This document shows, one piece after another, positions 23,164 through 35,115 of a stretch of DNA of 64,000 nucleotides (its first letter is position 1; every line of letters begins with the position of its first letter). Location: contig NC_033635.1 of the NCBI RefSeq assembly GCF_001540865.1, positions 6,130,678 through 6,194,677 on the forward strand. Reading direction: 5' to 3'. A program made the position numbers and the translations under genes. A model generated the notes under the pieces. It was not told the origin of the DNA and made no database searches. It saw nothing but the letters and a program-made list of their open reading frames with translations. The stretch is from Ananas comosus (lineage: Eukaryota; Streptophyta; Magnoliopsida; Poales; Bromeliaceae).

Positions 23164-24453
23164 GTAGAGACCCGCGCGATACAGTGAATAGAAATTATCA
23201 TAGTAAAAATTTGTAAATTACAAAAAGAAACAAAGATGAAATTATCATATTAAAATTTGCGAATTAAATAAATAAATAAAAATATAAAGAAGAAACATCA
23301 ATATATAACTACATTTTGGGAATTATTTTTTCAAAATTTTGGATACGTTATTGAATTTTTAGATTTCGATGAAGTTTCTGAAACCTGATCAGAAGGCAGT
23401 TGATCTTGTTGGTAATGGCACATTTGTTGTAATATCCAAATAATGTAGGGACTTATCCATATAGTTTACTCTACAAAATTAAATCTAATAGAAAACAAAA
23501 GAAAAAGGCAGAAAACAAAGGTAAAAAAGGGTACGAATTGAATCCAAAATAGTTCTAAAAAAACTCTCTTAAAAAATAAAATATTAATACTAAATAAATT
23601 ACTCATGGCATAAAATCAAATAACACTAAGACAAAAAAGAAGAAGAAGAAGGCACTGTACCATTGAGAAGGAACCGCATCCTCGCCATGGAGAACATAAG
23701 CTCTTCTTTGATATATGAGGTCGTGGAACTGCACGCCGCTGCTGCCCACCTCCATCGCCACCTCGTTCTCTAACCCGCTACCACCGCGACCACTGAACGC
23801 TATGTGTTATTTCTGGATCGAGAAGGATGAGACAGAGAAGAGAAGGCGGAGGGGCGGGTGGGAAAAAAAAAAAAAAGAGAGTTTGAGAGAGAGGAGTGGA
23901 AGTGGTGTATGGGATGGACTAAAAAAATTTTGAGAGGGATGAAACGGAGGGGCGTTTAGAAAGAGGGAAGGAACCCAAAAATTTTAATTAAATATGCCGC
24001 TCCTAATTAAAGAGAGAGAGAAAGTGGGTCCCACTAAAAAAATTATTCTTAATATTTAGAGGAGAGACGAGTCCCATTTTTTTCCTAAAACGCAGGATTG
24101 AGGGGGAGGAAACGGAGGGGCGTATGGGAGGAGAGAAGGAACCCAAAAATTTTAATTAAATGGGCCTCTCCTAATTAAAGAGAGAGAGGGAAAGTGGGCC
24201 CACTAAAAAAATTATTCCTAATATTTAGAGGAGAGGCGGGTCCCACTTTTTTTCTAAAACGCAAATTGAGAGGGAGGAGACGGAGGGGCGTTTGGGAGGA
24301 GAGAAGGAACCCAAAAGTTTTAATTAAATGACCCCTCTTAATTAAAAGGAAAGAGGGAAAGTGGGGCCCACTAAAAAACCCTAATATTTAGAGAAGAGAT
24401 GGGTCCCACTTTTTTCCTAAAACGCGGGGAGAGCTTGAATTCCATAAGAATTC
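23164..24453. mobile_element. Unclassified 1.29 kb insertion in copia gag
   Basis: It splits the Gag homology at codon level and is bounded by CTAGT (23159-23163 and 24454-24458). Removing it and one CTAGT rejoins FNKI- to -DLLSINVKID as in related Gags. It begins GTAGAGACCCGCGCG and ends in GAATTC-CATAA-GAATTC, a possible hairpin. It has no TG…CA or obvious terminal inverted repeats. Inside are a short GC-rich coding-like patch (about 23715-23810) and a tandem array (23941-24432). The class is unknown. A Helitron-like end (hairpin before CTAG) is possible, but the 5' TC is missing. Confidence 0.65.
23941..24432. repeat. Tandem repeat, about 168 bp, three copies
   Basis: Units start near 23941, 24109 and 24278 with GA(A/G)ACGGAGGGGCGT. 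Each contains GGAACCCAAAA-TTTTAATTAAAT, GTGGG(T)CCCACTAAAAAA and CCTAAAACGC in the same order. Copies differ by substitutions and small indels. The array lies wholly within the unclassified insertion. Confidence 0.85.
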
Positions 24454-24458
24454 CTAGT

Positions 24459-25312
24459 ATGTAATAGATTGTAGATTTGCTCAGCATTAATGTCAAGATT
24501 GACGAGGATGATAAGGCATTGAGTTTCCTCACGTCACTCTTGCCGTTCTACAATCACTTGGTAACAACTATAATGTATGAGAAGCAAATTCTGAAGATGA
24601 AAGATATTATGTTGACCTTTTATCGCAAGATATCAGGTTGCATTAGAGTATCGAGGAAAAAAGCACAGGTTAGGTCGTGAATGATACAGGTAGAGGAAGG
24701 GGAAGATCCAGAAAACGTGATGCGGATAAAGAAAAAATCTCATTCTAAGTCAAAGCGAAAAAGGTGAAGTGTTATTTCTGCAAGAAGAGGACTACGTAAA
24801 GAAAAAAATGCAAGAAGAGAAAGACATTACTGCAAAAATAAAATTCCTCTCTAGATATGACGAGAGTAGTCAGCAATTTTGGTCAGGACATTTTTGACTG
24901 TTACAACAGATTTAGAAATTCTCGGTGATTAAATATTAGATTCGAATTATCTTTATCACGTCTCCAGACAGGTCTTTATTTGATACTTACAAGTCTTGTA
25001 AAGATGGTAGTGTTATGATGGGTAATCACTAAAAATAAAGATGATTAATGGTATGGTGAGAAGTTAACTGATATGAGACAAATTTCAAGTCTTAAGTTGA
25101 ATCTTATATTGCTAGGTACTTTTGACTCTACTGGTTGTTCTTGTAGCATTTCTGGCGGAGTTATTAATGTGAAAAGCGGTGTCATGGTCGTTATGAAAGG
25201 AGAAAAAAAAAATTCTGTACAAGCTAATTGGCAAGTCAGTCAGAAATACTGTAGTAACATCCTCAGAAAGTCAGAATTGATAGTGACTAGAAGCCTTAGG
25301 GAGAGGAGTTGA
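24459..25312 (+). pseudogene. Copia Gag C-terminus, zinc knuckle and GAG-pre-integrase remnant
   Basis: Resumes Gag after the insertion: DLLSINVKIDEDDKALSFL, then LVTTIMYEKQILKMKDI. A degenerate zinc knuckle follows near 24765-24815 (KCYFCKKR…KKCKK, His lost and a stop inside). The end (25073-25312) matches the GAG-pre-integrase domain (DMRQISSLKLNLILLGTFDS, then GGVINVKSGVMVVMKGEKK). The protease between them is barely recognisable. Pol sequence beyond this domain is deleted down to the polypurine tract. Confidence 0.78.
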
Positions 25313-25342
25313 TAAGAAGAGAGATAATAGTGACGCACAAAA

Positions 25343-25359
25343 GAAGTAAAGGTGGAGAA
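25343..25359 (+). other. Polypurine tract of copia element
   Basis: The purine-rich AGAAGTAAAGGTGGAGAA directly precedes the 3' LTR start TGCTAAGATG. Confidence 0.65.
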
Positions 25360-26232
25360 TGCTAAGATGTGCCTTCTTTTGTGATTAAATTAAAGGTTGT
25401 ATGATCATTGTTATTTAATTAGTCCATAAAACATCTTGGTTCACAAAAGGGCACCATGCATCAAGTTTATAGGAATCTATTAGAAAAGTCAAAGTTGATT
25501 CCTATTGGTTGAAATTCTCGTAACATGTTACAACAGGACTCGGTTTCCAAGCTAAGTCTTATTACAAGTCAAGTTTGCTAAGTCTTATTACAAGTCAAGT
25601 TTGACTTGGTGCGGTTTCCAGGACTCTAAACCTATATATATGTGTGCACGTCGAGATTTAAGCTGTGTGCATGGCTAATTAATTAGCATACGTCGCCGAG
25701 TGGCCAAATTAGGGTGAGGATTGGCCCCGTCTTGAGGCGTGTACGGCAAGACAAAGAAAAGGTGTATGAAGAGCTTGCATGCGGCATCAAGCTCGAAGTC
25801 GACAGCGAAGCAAAGATTCTCGACCAGTTGTCTAAGCAGTTTGCAAGTTTGGATCTTTCACAGCAACAGCATAAAGGATTTTGGCCAGAGATTCTATTCT
25901 TCTCTAATTGGTCTTTTCTAATTAAGGATTTACGAAAAGATCTTTCCAAGTTTTTCTTTGGAGTTTTTTATTGGAACAAGAGAAAAGTGGGTTTCACCAT
26001 AAAGCTCTCAGTTTTTGGTTTGGAGAAAACATAAAGAGTAAGCTTGTACTTTTATTTCTTCATATAGTAGAATATGTCTCTCTCACTCTTCTTGTGGATG
26101 TAAGCAATTGCCGAACCAACTAAATCTGAGTCTATTTAGTCTGCATTTATTTGTTTTACCATTTGATTTTTTTTATATTTTTGGGTGTATTTTGTTGGCA
26201 GTGCATGAAGGACGATCAATAAGTTTCCAACA
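25360..26232 (+). repeat. 3' LTR of copia element
   Basis: It is 873 bp, TGCTAAGATG…TTTCCAACA, followed by the target duplication AAGAC (26233-26237). It is the uninterrupted partner of the split 5' LTR. It contains a local duplication (AAGTCTTATTACAAGTCAAGTTTG twice near 25553-25605) that the other LTR lacks. Confidence 0.88.
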
Positions 26233-26237
26233 AAGAC

Positions 26238-26986
26238 AACAGTCTTTTGGTTTATTAAAAAGAAATACGGCCAAATGTTCGTTCTTTCATGTTACTTAGA
26301 AAATGGATGACAGTAAACAACGTAGGAGTAGTGTTAACACTCCTCACTTGCATGCATGCTTGAAATAAAGTGTATCATTCTATATGCACAGACAAGAAAG
26401 GAGTTAGACGAAGAATTAACCTATCAAATGATCCAAATGGTGATTTGTAATGATAAATAAAAACCCTAGTTTGTCGAGCATGAAACCCCAAATAGTAAAA
26501 AGGAAAAGGACAAAGTAAAGCAGACGAAGTAAAGGTTTCATTATAACGAAAAGTGAAATCTTGAAAAATGCATTTCTCTCAGAGAAACCTAGCCGCAAAT
26601 ACACCCAATGCTCTCCAAAACTTCCACGAAATGGTGCAAATACATAAGTGGCCATAACCGACGAGAGTAGGAATAAATAAAAAGAAAATAAAAGAGACAA
26701 GAAAATCAGAGTTCTCCATCTCCACCACAAACGTACCTCTTGAATATATGCCATTCACTATTGCTCTAAAAAAAATTAAGTGTCACAGCACAAAGTGAGA
26801 CAGACCTAAGAACTCGAAACACATCTAACATGTTTTAAACCTACACTCTTTATGGAAATTAGGGGGCTTAAAACCGACTATAATGCTATAGCAAGATGGG
26901 TGAATAGGATACCTTTATCTCCATAGGTTATTCATACCTATATTAGATTATAAGATAACATAATCCAAAAGAAAATAATAAAGTTT
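26238..26986. other. Host intron 1 sequence
   Basis: AT-rich, with no supported gene. A 112-codon minus-strand ORF at 26754-26416 is hydrophobic but has no recognisable domain or splice context. I do not call it. Confidence 0.5.
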
Positions 26987-26994
26987 GCTAATAA

Positions 26995-27712
26995 CTAGGT
27001 GTCACAGACGCAGGTTTATCCGTCAAGTGCCCGCATCGGACAAGAATCCGATGCAGATGCACCATGCATGGTCGCACACTCAATGCACGTCCATGGTGCG
27101 TGTCATTAAAAAATAAGAAAAAGGAATCATCGCAACGATGCATCCACTGCAGCATCACAACAAGCGGGTTTACCTAGAAGTGTTAAAGAAAAGGGAAAAA
27201 AAAGGAAATAATAGTTTGTATGAAAATTAAAAAAAGAAAATCACCCACCCTCCTCTCATCTATCTCCATTCTTTATGCTCCAACATTGCCTCTCTTTCTC
27301 TCCCTCTAAATCTTTAGACAATTTGGATCTCTAATGGTACACTCTTTGAGATCTTATAATGGTAGTTTCTCTCTCTATACCTATTCACAGTGTAGAATAG
27401 GATTTTAAAATTTTTAATTAGAGTTTTCACTTTCCAAAAAAATTTTTTTTCTTGGATGAATATGGTAGAGAATTTCTTTCCATAGAATACATGAACTATC
27501 AATGAGAATCTTAGCAACTTTCATTCGTATGAAAAATATAGCAATATTTTTGCTAAATTAATATTGTTTTATACATAATAAATATACATTGTTACATTAA
27601 AAATATTGTATTTTATTAGTTGTATCCCCTGCCTTGTTCTTGTCCTAATTTCTTTGAACCTGCCAAGTCACCGTGTTCTAGCCGTAGTGTGTCTTGTGTT
27701 TGTGACACCTAG
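26995..27712. mobile_element. Non-autonomous hAT-like DNA transposon
   Basis: It is 718 bp with inverted ends CTAGGTGTCACA-AC-CA-G and an 8-bp direct repeat GCTAATAA on both sides (26987-26994 and 27713-27720). An 8-bp target duplication with short terminal inverted repeats is the hAT signature. It has no transposase ORF. The interior is partly GC-rich (27010-27180), then AT-rich. Confidence 0.82.
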
Positions 27713-27720
27713 GCTAATAA

Positions 27721-28982
27721 CAACTATCTGACTCTAATACTACAATTTCTCCAAAATTTCATCCAAGATAACCTAGGTTTTAACAAAATCTAAAAAAAGC
27801 TACAAAAAACAAGAGAAATCATTGTAACAAATAAAAAATAAGGATTTTTTTTTTCAAATTAGCCTTGTTGGAATTTATATTTACAAAAATAGGCTTGTCT
27901 AGTTTTACTTACAAATATAGACTTATACCCTGCCACCTATGCACCATATAAGCAGTTAGTTTTGGGAGCTGAAGAATGTAGCAAACCATCATATGCATTC
28001 TAAATGCGGCAAATAGTTCACCTCATCCTTTGGTGCAATACTTATCAAGTTTTTTATGTATTACAACATAGAAAGTGGTCACTATTTTTTTTTAGACTCC
28101 ATGACATGATGGAAACATGGCTAGTTTAGATCTATTTTTACAAATAAAATCTTTACATGCTTACCTTTACGGATTAAAATGAAACAGTATAAAACTTACC
28201 TCAACTATCACCAATTTAGATTTGACTACCTAACGTTTAAAAATTTTTATTTTATTATTTGACCTTTGAATTTATTTGATTTGAGCCAATTAGTGAATTT
28301 TTAACTTCAAAATATGAACACGTCATTTATCCTTACGGGTTTAGTTAGTATATTTTATGCAACTTGCATAAATATAAATTTATTAAAGCAAGCAATTAGC
28401 TTAAATTTTGTATCCGAAAAACTATCAAATCACTTAAGTTAAACAAATCAAAAGATTGTGTACTAATTAAAATTTTGAAAGGATGGGTAGTCGAATCAAA
28501 ATAGTCTATAGTTCAGATAAGTTTTATACATTTTTACCAAATTTCAAAAAAAAATCTAAAAAAAGGCTTTAAAAAAGAAGAATAGATTACCTTAAGGGCC
28601 GTTTGGTTCAAGATTTATTAATCCTCCATATTTTCTATTGAAAATATTCAAACGATTGATATACACCTCAAGTTGAATCGTTGTAAAAGGTATTACTAAA
28701 GTAGCAAAATCACTGTAAATTACTAGACGGTAGAAATACTAGATTGTCATTGGGTAAGAGGTATTGTCATTATCAAACTCAATGGGAATTATTAGCCGTC
28801 TATTAATAAGAATATACTACCAACTCAAGTGGCTTGATTAGTTAATAACAAATTTGTCATTCCAAATATAAAATATACAACATTTGCCCCTAAAATTGAT
28901 CCTTATCTTCCTTCACTGTATTATCACTAGTATTTTTGGCTCCATGAACTACAAAGTTTCCAACTCAGCATTTATGAGAAAA
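27721..28982. other. Host intron 1 sequence, AT-rich
   Basis: No gene seen. A GGGCCGTTTGGTTC motif at about 28597-28610 resembles the end of common plant MITEs, but I could not find its inverted partner. The last five bases are ATTAT, the target duplication of the next element. Confidence 0.5.
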
Positions 28983-28987
28983 ATTAT

Positions 28988-31162
28988 TGTAATGTACCAG
29001 ATTTTAATATAAAAATTAAGTGTAAATAAAAATAGTGGAAGATACTATTTTTATTGGACTTAAACAAGTAAAATATAGGTCGGAAATGACTTGTACTGAA
29101 ATCGGAATGAAAATAGAAGATTTAGAATTTTCTGTATAGAACGGGGCTAATATTTTAGCAGAAAATGCATAATGTCAGAAAATTATGAAAACTGGAGAGT
29201 ATGTCAGAATTATTTTTATGAGGATAGATTTAAAGTTTCATATCATTCCGATACCCGGAAAGTGAAAAATAAAATCCGACTGCTATCTGCTAGAGATTAC
29301 AGTTCGGTAGAGTTTTCGGTGACCAAAAATAGTCGAAACTAAGAAGTTAAGATATCGTTCACTTTATTAGCCTAAACCAAGCTTGACTGTCAAATTTGAG
29401 CGCAAACGGACATTCAGAAGGGTTCCGGCGAAAAGGAACAAATTCTGAGCTCCTAAATGAAAGTTGTGTATTGTTGAGGGGCTATTTTATAAAAGGGATT
29501 TTGATCTCTTTCTTCTTCTCCCTCAGCCGACCACCACCACCTCCACACACACACACATATGGAATGGAGGAAAAGAGAAATCCTCCCTTTCTCTCTCTAG
29601 ATATCTCCCTCATCTCTCTATATCTCTCTCTCAAATTCGCGGCGTTGGCGGAGAGCGAGCTTGGGAACGCGTTGGGAGCGACGGTTCGAGTCTTCGTGCC
29701 CCCGGTTGAGCAGCGTGCTTTCGACTCAACATTCACAATTCGGTAAGTCTTTAGGATTTGGCTAATTCCTTTATACTTAGTGTTCTAGTAGCCTCTAATG
29801 TGATGTTAGCATATTTTCTCCATTTAATTTGGATTATTTGGAGCATGTGTAGAGGCTAGGATTTAAAATGAGGGTTTGGAGATTAGAAGGTTTTGATCTA
29901 ATTAAACCCTATTGTTCAATAATTGAAGGTTAGAGATGGGTCATTGATGACCCTAGGTCGCGGATTAGCGGGCGTTTGGTTGCCGATTGCGAGTTTGGGT
30001 CGAACCGGGCGGCGTGCGCCGCGGGAGGCCGATTGCAAGTGTCGACAAGCAATCGGAGAGCGTTGCGAGGTGGGTTGTGCTCACCGAAGATATTAGTTCA
30101 CTTCCATATCGAAGTGAAGTATCGGTTATCATTGATGCATATAATGGTAGTTAATTGCTAAACATGTAAAGGCATGAAGTAAATGCTAGAAGAATACCTG
30201 AGATGAATGCTATGTTAGACTACCATGGTTACTATTGATGCATGTATGTATATTTGGTAGGTTGTGCATAATAATATGAATGTAGGAATCATATTATGCT
30301 TGATGTTGTTACCTACCATGAGATGCTATATGAATGCATGATATAGAGGCTAAATGATTGCATGAGAAGATATATGCATGTTAACATATTATGGAATGTG
30401 CTAGAAGGAATGTGCATGATGACATGTTGTGGCATGTGCTAGATTCATAGAGATATGAACTTGGATCGATAACTCTAGCTTAATTAGAGAATTCGTAATG
30501 GGAAAACAAGTGATGAACTTGCTCAAAATGTTTATGTAAATGAGTGGCATGTGAATTGGTGTGGTAGAGGCACTTAAACATGATTACATAAACGAGTGGC
30601 ATTTGATCTAGTGTGGTAGAAACACTTGGAAAACATAATGACATAAATGAGTGGCATTTGGACTTAGTGTGGTAGAAACACTATGATGTGAACCTAGGGA
30701 TAGTAGATTTCCCGAGTTGCCAATGTGGTATTTGAATCTAGTGCAGTAGAAGCACTATGGCCCCTTGTAGACAGGGTATCCTTTGTAGACGAGGATTGGA
30801 TCATACTCACTTAGTCTGTTTTTCGCTTGGGGTGGTCGCTCCACACAAGCAGCAGTCTCCGGAGATGTCACACTAGGGGGCAGACGTAGTTGTCCCGCAG
30901 ACGGTCTCAGCGTGCGGGTGCAGATTCTCCTCACCTATGAGATTTTGAGAAGTGAGTCGAGGCGTAACCTTCGAGTTAGCCAAGCAGATTGGGTGACAAG
31001 CATGTGAGCTGTAGTTGAATCCCAGTAGAGTGGATTCGGAGTCCCAGTTGAGTGGATTTAAGGCTGAGATGAATGTGAGACGTCCTTCACCTCGAACCTG
31101 GCTTTACGCGGTATTCCGCGGATGATTGACTCAAGACCGAGTCAGGTGGATAGCATTGTGAA
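28988..31162 (+). repeat. 5' LTR (partial) of gutted gypsy element
   Basis: It aligns with 36585-37928 and continues with 40126 to about 40945 of the 3' LTR, including the shared TCACCGAAGATATTAG and GCGGTATTCCGCGGATG segments. It stops at CATTGTGAA where another LTR begins, and its remaining third is not found. It contains a TCTC-rich tract near 29580-29635 and a GTAAGT donor-like site at about 29743. Confidence 0.87.
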
Positions 31163-32590
31163 TGTAAGGTACCGGACTTCTAAAATTATGAAGTTATGGT
31201 TTATATTGGTTTGGAGAGCCATTGGAATGGTTACGGTGAAGTTCGGAAGCATTCGGGCATTTTCGAAGCGCGTAGGCGTGAAAACTGAACCCGAAAGGCT
31301 ATGTTGGGCCGTGAGCTAAATCCGGCATTAGCGTGGATGAAAAGATGGTAAAATCATGCTCGAAAACATGTTTGGAGAGTCTCAGTTCGATTTGAAATGA
31401 ATCGGAGACCAAACGAGCGAAAACGAGCGAAAACGGAGCGAAAACGAAAAAGGCTGAAATTTGGCTAAGTCTGGAAATTGAGACCTACGGGGACCGGCCC
31501 CTCATCCAAGGACCGGTCCCCATAGCACGAAAATGCCCTGCGCGGGCTGTGCACTATTTGCAAAGTTGAGGGGGTTTTATGCAATTTGGTGTTAGTGGAG
31601 GCTATATGGGGGTGGTGTGAGCCCTTCTCTCTCACTCCCTCACAATCTGAACACCAAAACTCTCACTCTCTAGAGCTCTCTCACTCTCTCTCATCAAGGA
31701 AGGCAAGAGAAGGAGGGAAGGAGGGAGAAGGAAGCTAGGAAGAAGAACTCTATCTTCTTCATCTTCTTCCCTTGGCCATTGGGGCTTGTTTGGAGGTAAG
31801 CTCAAGGAGCTTTCATGGTAGATCTTTAGAGATGGACTTTTAATCTCTAGAGTTGGTTTATTTGGAACCCTAGCATGCTATTTAGATGAATGATACCTAA
31901 TTTGTGAAGGGATTTGATGGTTTTTGCTATAATTGCATCTAGGGCTCCAATTTTGGGGTTTTTGGAAATATGAGGGTTTGATCTCAATTGACCCCCTGTA
32001 AACCTAATTGCTAGGTATTCCGACGCGTTGGCGAAGTCGGTTCGACGATTTGTCGAGCCGGTGCGAAGATACTGAAGAAACGGACTATTTAGCTTCGTTT
32101 CCGCCTAAAAGGCCGAGGCGACGACTAAAAATCATGAAAACAGATTTGGAGCACCGTGGCGGCAAACCGTAGACTTATAATTTTCGGAGCCGCGATTCGG
32201 CGCACGGTTGGTACGCAATTGCAAGATTGGGCCGTGCCGGATACGGGTGCCGCGGGAGGCCGATTGCAAGTGACTACAAGCAATCAGAGAGCGAATCAAG
32301 GTGGGTTGTGCTCACCGAAGCGACTAGGTCGCCTGTATGTCTAAGAGAAACGTGAAATCATGTTGATGCATATAAATGGTAGATGAATGTAAGGATTAAA
32401 TGCTAGGTGAATGCATGTTAAAATTGCTATGCTATGACTACCATAGAATACGTGATGAGCAGGTTATAGAAATGCTAGATAATTGCATAATAACATAATG
32501 ACTACTAAATAATGCATGTTGGCATTGAGATGAATGCATGGTAACATATACATGATTAGCATTGTGAGGATATGCTAGATTATATATGCA
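31163..32590 (+). mobile_element. Nested LTR fragment (TGTAAGGTACCGG family)
   Basis: Begins TGTAAGGTACCGGACTTC. It is the same family as the complete solo LTR at 37929-40120, read in the opposite sense (shared GCGACTAGGTCGC, GGTGGGTTGTGCTCACCGAAG and CCGCGGGAGGCCGATTGCAAGTG segments). Its right half is missing where the next LTR starts. It has an ACCGG(C/T)CCC pair at 31493-31525 and a GGAGGTAAGC donor-like site at about 31793. Confidence 0.8.
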
Positions 32591-33172
32591 TGTCACGCCC
32601 CGGGACCGATACCAATTTGGGCCGGCCCGAGCACGTCAAACAGACGCTGAACGGACAGAGTTTTTCCTATCCGCCCAAAGCTCATCACCTGTACATTTTC
32701 AAACAAGAAGTGCACTAGCGCAAACATACACAAACGGCTTACACGAGGGTAAGCAATAGCCATGAGTGAAAGAAAGGAAACTAAACATCTACACAAGTAC
32801 TATGATTCTTTACCTTTCATTACATCACTTGCATCATTTCTTTTACATCACATTTGCTCAAAATGAACATTACATTCTTTTTTTACTTTATACATCAACA
32901 TCTTAAATCATCAATACAAAAGATGATAAAAGGGTATACTACTAACAAAATGTAAAGCCCGACTCAGGTGGCCACTGTCTAGGGTGCGATACCTTTACCG
33001 CGGTCGCTCACCGGCTCGCTCGGTCCCGGCTCTATGGAATAGTGGGGTGAGAACTACAACGAAGTTTCCAGTGGGTTCGGCCCCAATCTCACCGACTTTT
33101 CCACTAGGGCTAACTCAGGCATAATAGAAAGGATAAGCAGAATAGTAACCAACTATAATCATGATGCTAATA
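32591..33172 (-). mobile_element. Nested LTR fragment (family of the solo LTR at 11928)
   Basis: Starts TGTCACGCCCCGGGACCGAT and follows 11928-12530 closely, including the shared terminal block, down to GATGCTAATA. There it is cut by the next LTR. The remaining three quarters of the family length is absent. Confidence 0.8.
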
Positions 33173-35115
33173 TGTAGCACACTAGACCTTTGCAAATTGC
33201 GAGGTTCGAGTGTTTGATGTGTACTCCGAACTTTCCTACACTTGGTGGAAGGCCGTAGATGGTATTCCGGCCTAAAAGTTCGATCTCTAGAGTTTTGACT
33301 TTGTCCTGAGAGTTTTCACTCTCGGGGACCGGTCCCTGATAGGAGAGATCGGTCCCCTCAGAACAGTGTTGCGGCAGCCGGCGAGCCAACCGGTGCCTTG
33401 TCGGTGAGACCGGTCCCCGAACGCTTTTTCGCGGGGAGAGACCGGTCCTACGCGGGGAGAGACCGGTTCCCGAATGTTGGATTTTCGAGTTCGACCTGAG
33501 AGACCGGTCCCATGCGGGGAGAGACCGGTCCCCCCTGGGCGAAATTGCCCAGTCCGGGCTGATGCAAGGATTGAAATATTAGGGGACCTAGGTGGATTTT
33601 GTGCACGAGGGGGCTTTTAGAGCCACTTCTCCTCTCTCTTTCTTATATTTCTCACCCTCTCACATCCTCTAGAGAGAGAAGAAGAAGAAGAAGAAGAAGA
33701 AGAAGAAGAAGAAGAAGAGGAGGAGGAGAAGGAGAGCAAGCTTGGAGGCTTTGGAGCATCTCCCGGCCCTCTCCCTCATTTCTCACTTTTGGAGGCTTGG
33801 GGCTTGTGGTTGGAGCTTGTTAGTGGATCAATCTTCAACCCTAGAAGATTTGGAGCTTGCTTTGAGGCATCTAGAGAGGTTAGCATCTTGATTCTAACCT
33901 TTGATCCTTGTTTTGGTATGTTTTACCATATGAAACCCTAGATTTGGATTTTAGGGTTAGATTTGGGGATTTTCAATTTGAGGGCTTTGAGACCCAATTG
34001 ATTGACTTAGAACCTTCCTCTAGGTTGGATTGGAAGGGTTCTTGCTCCCATTTGGAGCTTGAGAGAGGATTTCGTCACTTGAGGTGAGTCTCCTCCACTT
34101 TAGCCTAGGTTGCTTGTTGATTGAGTTTAGGGTTGATCGTAAGGTTCATTTAACCCTTGTTCCTACATCTTTAGGGTGCTAGGGGGCTAGTGGACACCTT
34201 CGTTGGAGCTTACGAAGGGTTTCAGTATCATCGGTGGGTTTGGCTTCATGAACACGGGGCAAAATGGCCCCTATGTTTTCTATACTTGTCGTAAAGTATT
34301 TTTGAATGCATATCCATGCTAAATATGAATTATGTGAATTTTAGAACACTTAAAATGCATGCATCATGTATGATGAAAATTTCACTCTATATAGTAGAGC
34401 CTTATGGATATGCTGCATGCATGTGAAAAGTAATCGCATTAGCGAGTGAAAAACTTGTCTTCTATGTTTAAAATGACTCATATTATGCATTCGGAAACAT
34501 AGTTACCATGCTTGGACTTATTGAACAATAGTGTCATAAAGGGGCACTTGAAACTAGTAAACTATGAAATTACAACATAGAGGCATGATGACATAGTGAT
34601 AGGCCATCGGACATATACTATTTTTCATGTTGAAGACATGATGACATAGTGATGGGCCGTCGACACAGTTGACTTATATTCCATGTTTTGGCATGAGGAC
34701 TTAGTGCTTGAGACATACTGATACGCATGCTTGCCATTGTGCTCATTCGCACATGCTTGTGAGGGTCGCTACCTACAAGCCGGCACTCCGGAGTTGGCCA
34801 TCGCGATATGTTCGCCGTACGGGATTGGGCGCCGAAATGGATTGCCGTGGGAAAAGCTCATTCCTAGGGTGGGGATGTTGACTACCACGGGGCCATTAGG
34901 CACGGCAAAGCAAGACAGCCTTCGCGTGGATCTTATGCCACCCGGGTTGTGGAACCTGCTGCTACCGACGATGTCATGGCAGGTATGATTTAATTGAAGC
35001 AAGCATATCTGCATATGCTTCTGTAGGATGTAAAGTTGGTGCATTGCATGCATATATTATATGGTCAGTTGCTACTAATTTATACATTAGTATAGTAGGG
35101 ACCAAGTGGACTGGT
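33173..35115 (+). mobile_element. Nested LTR fragment (TGTAGCACACT family)
   Basis: Begins TGTAGCACACTAGACCTTTG, the LTR start of the 44244-54610 element family, and has the related GCTTGTGAGGGTCGCTACCTACAAGCCGGCACTCC segment near 34753. ACCGGT palindromes are clustered at 33328-33530 and a (GAA)n tract at 33679-33718. The right end is not a proper LTR end. Homology fades around 35115, so the boundary is approximate and probably a deletion junction. Confidence 0.65.

Larger units (their letters stand above)
18282..26232 (+). mobile_element. Ty1/copia element, internally deleted, with nested insertions
   Basis: Flanked by AAGAC (18277-18281 and 26233-26237). The two LTRs (18282-22728, interrupted; 25360-26232) share the TTAAGATG/CTAAGATG start and the …TTTCCAACA end. 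The Met-type primer site at 22731-22743 and a copia-type Gag place it in Ty1/copia. Only gag, a zinc knuckle and the GAG-pre-integrase region remain. Integrase, RT and RNase H are absent, so it is a deletion derivative. The first LTR has lost its TG start (TC). A 3.6 kb solo LTR and a 1.3 kb unclassified insertion broke it further. Confidence 0.9.

Noticed and set aside
23164..24453. Helitron
   Set aside because: The hairpin before CTAG at the right end fits, but the left end lacks TC and there is a 4-5 bp direct duplication, which Helitrons do not make. Left unclassified.
26416..26754. 112-codon hydrophobic minus-strand ORF
   Set aside because: T-rich antisense composition gives Phe/Leu runs. 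There is no domain, signal or splice context.
28590..28987. MITE starting with GGGCCGTTTGGTTC
   Set aside because: Only one end was found. No inverted partner is visible before the next element or on its far side.
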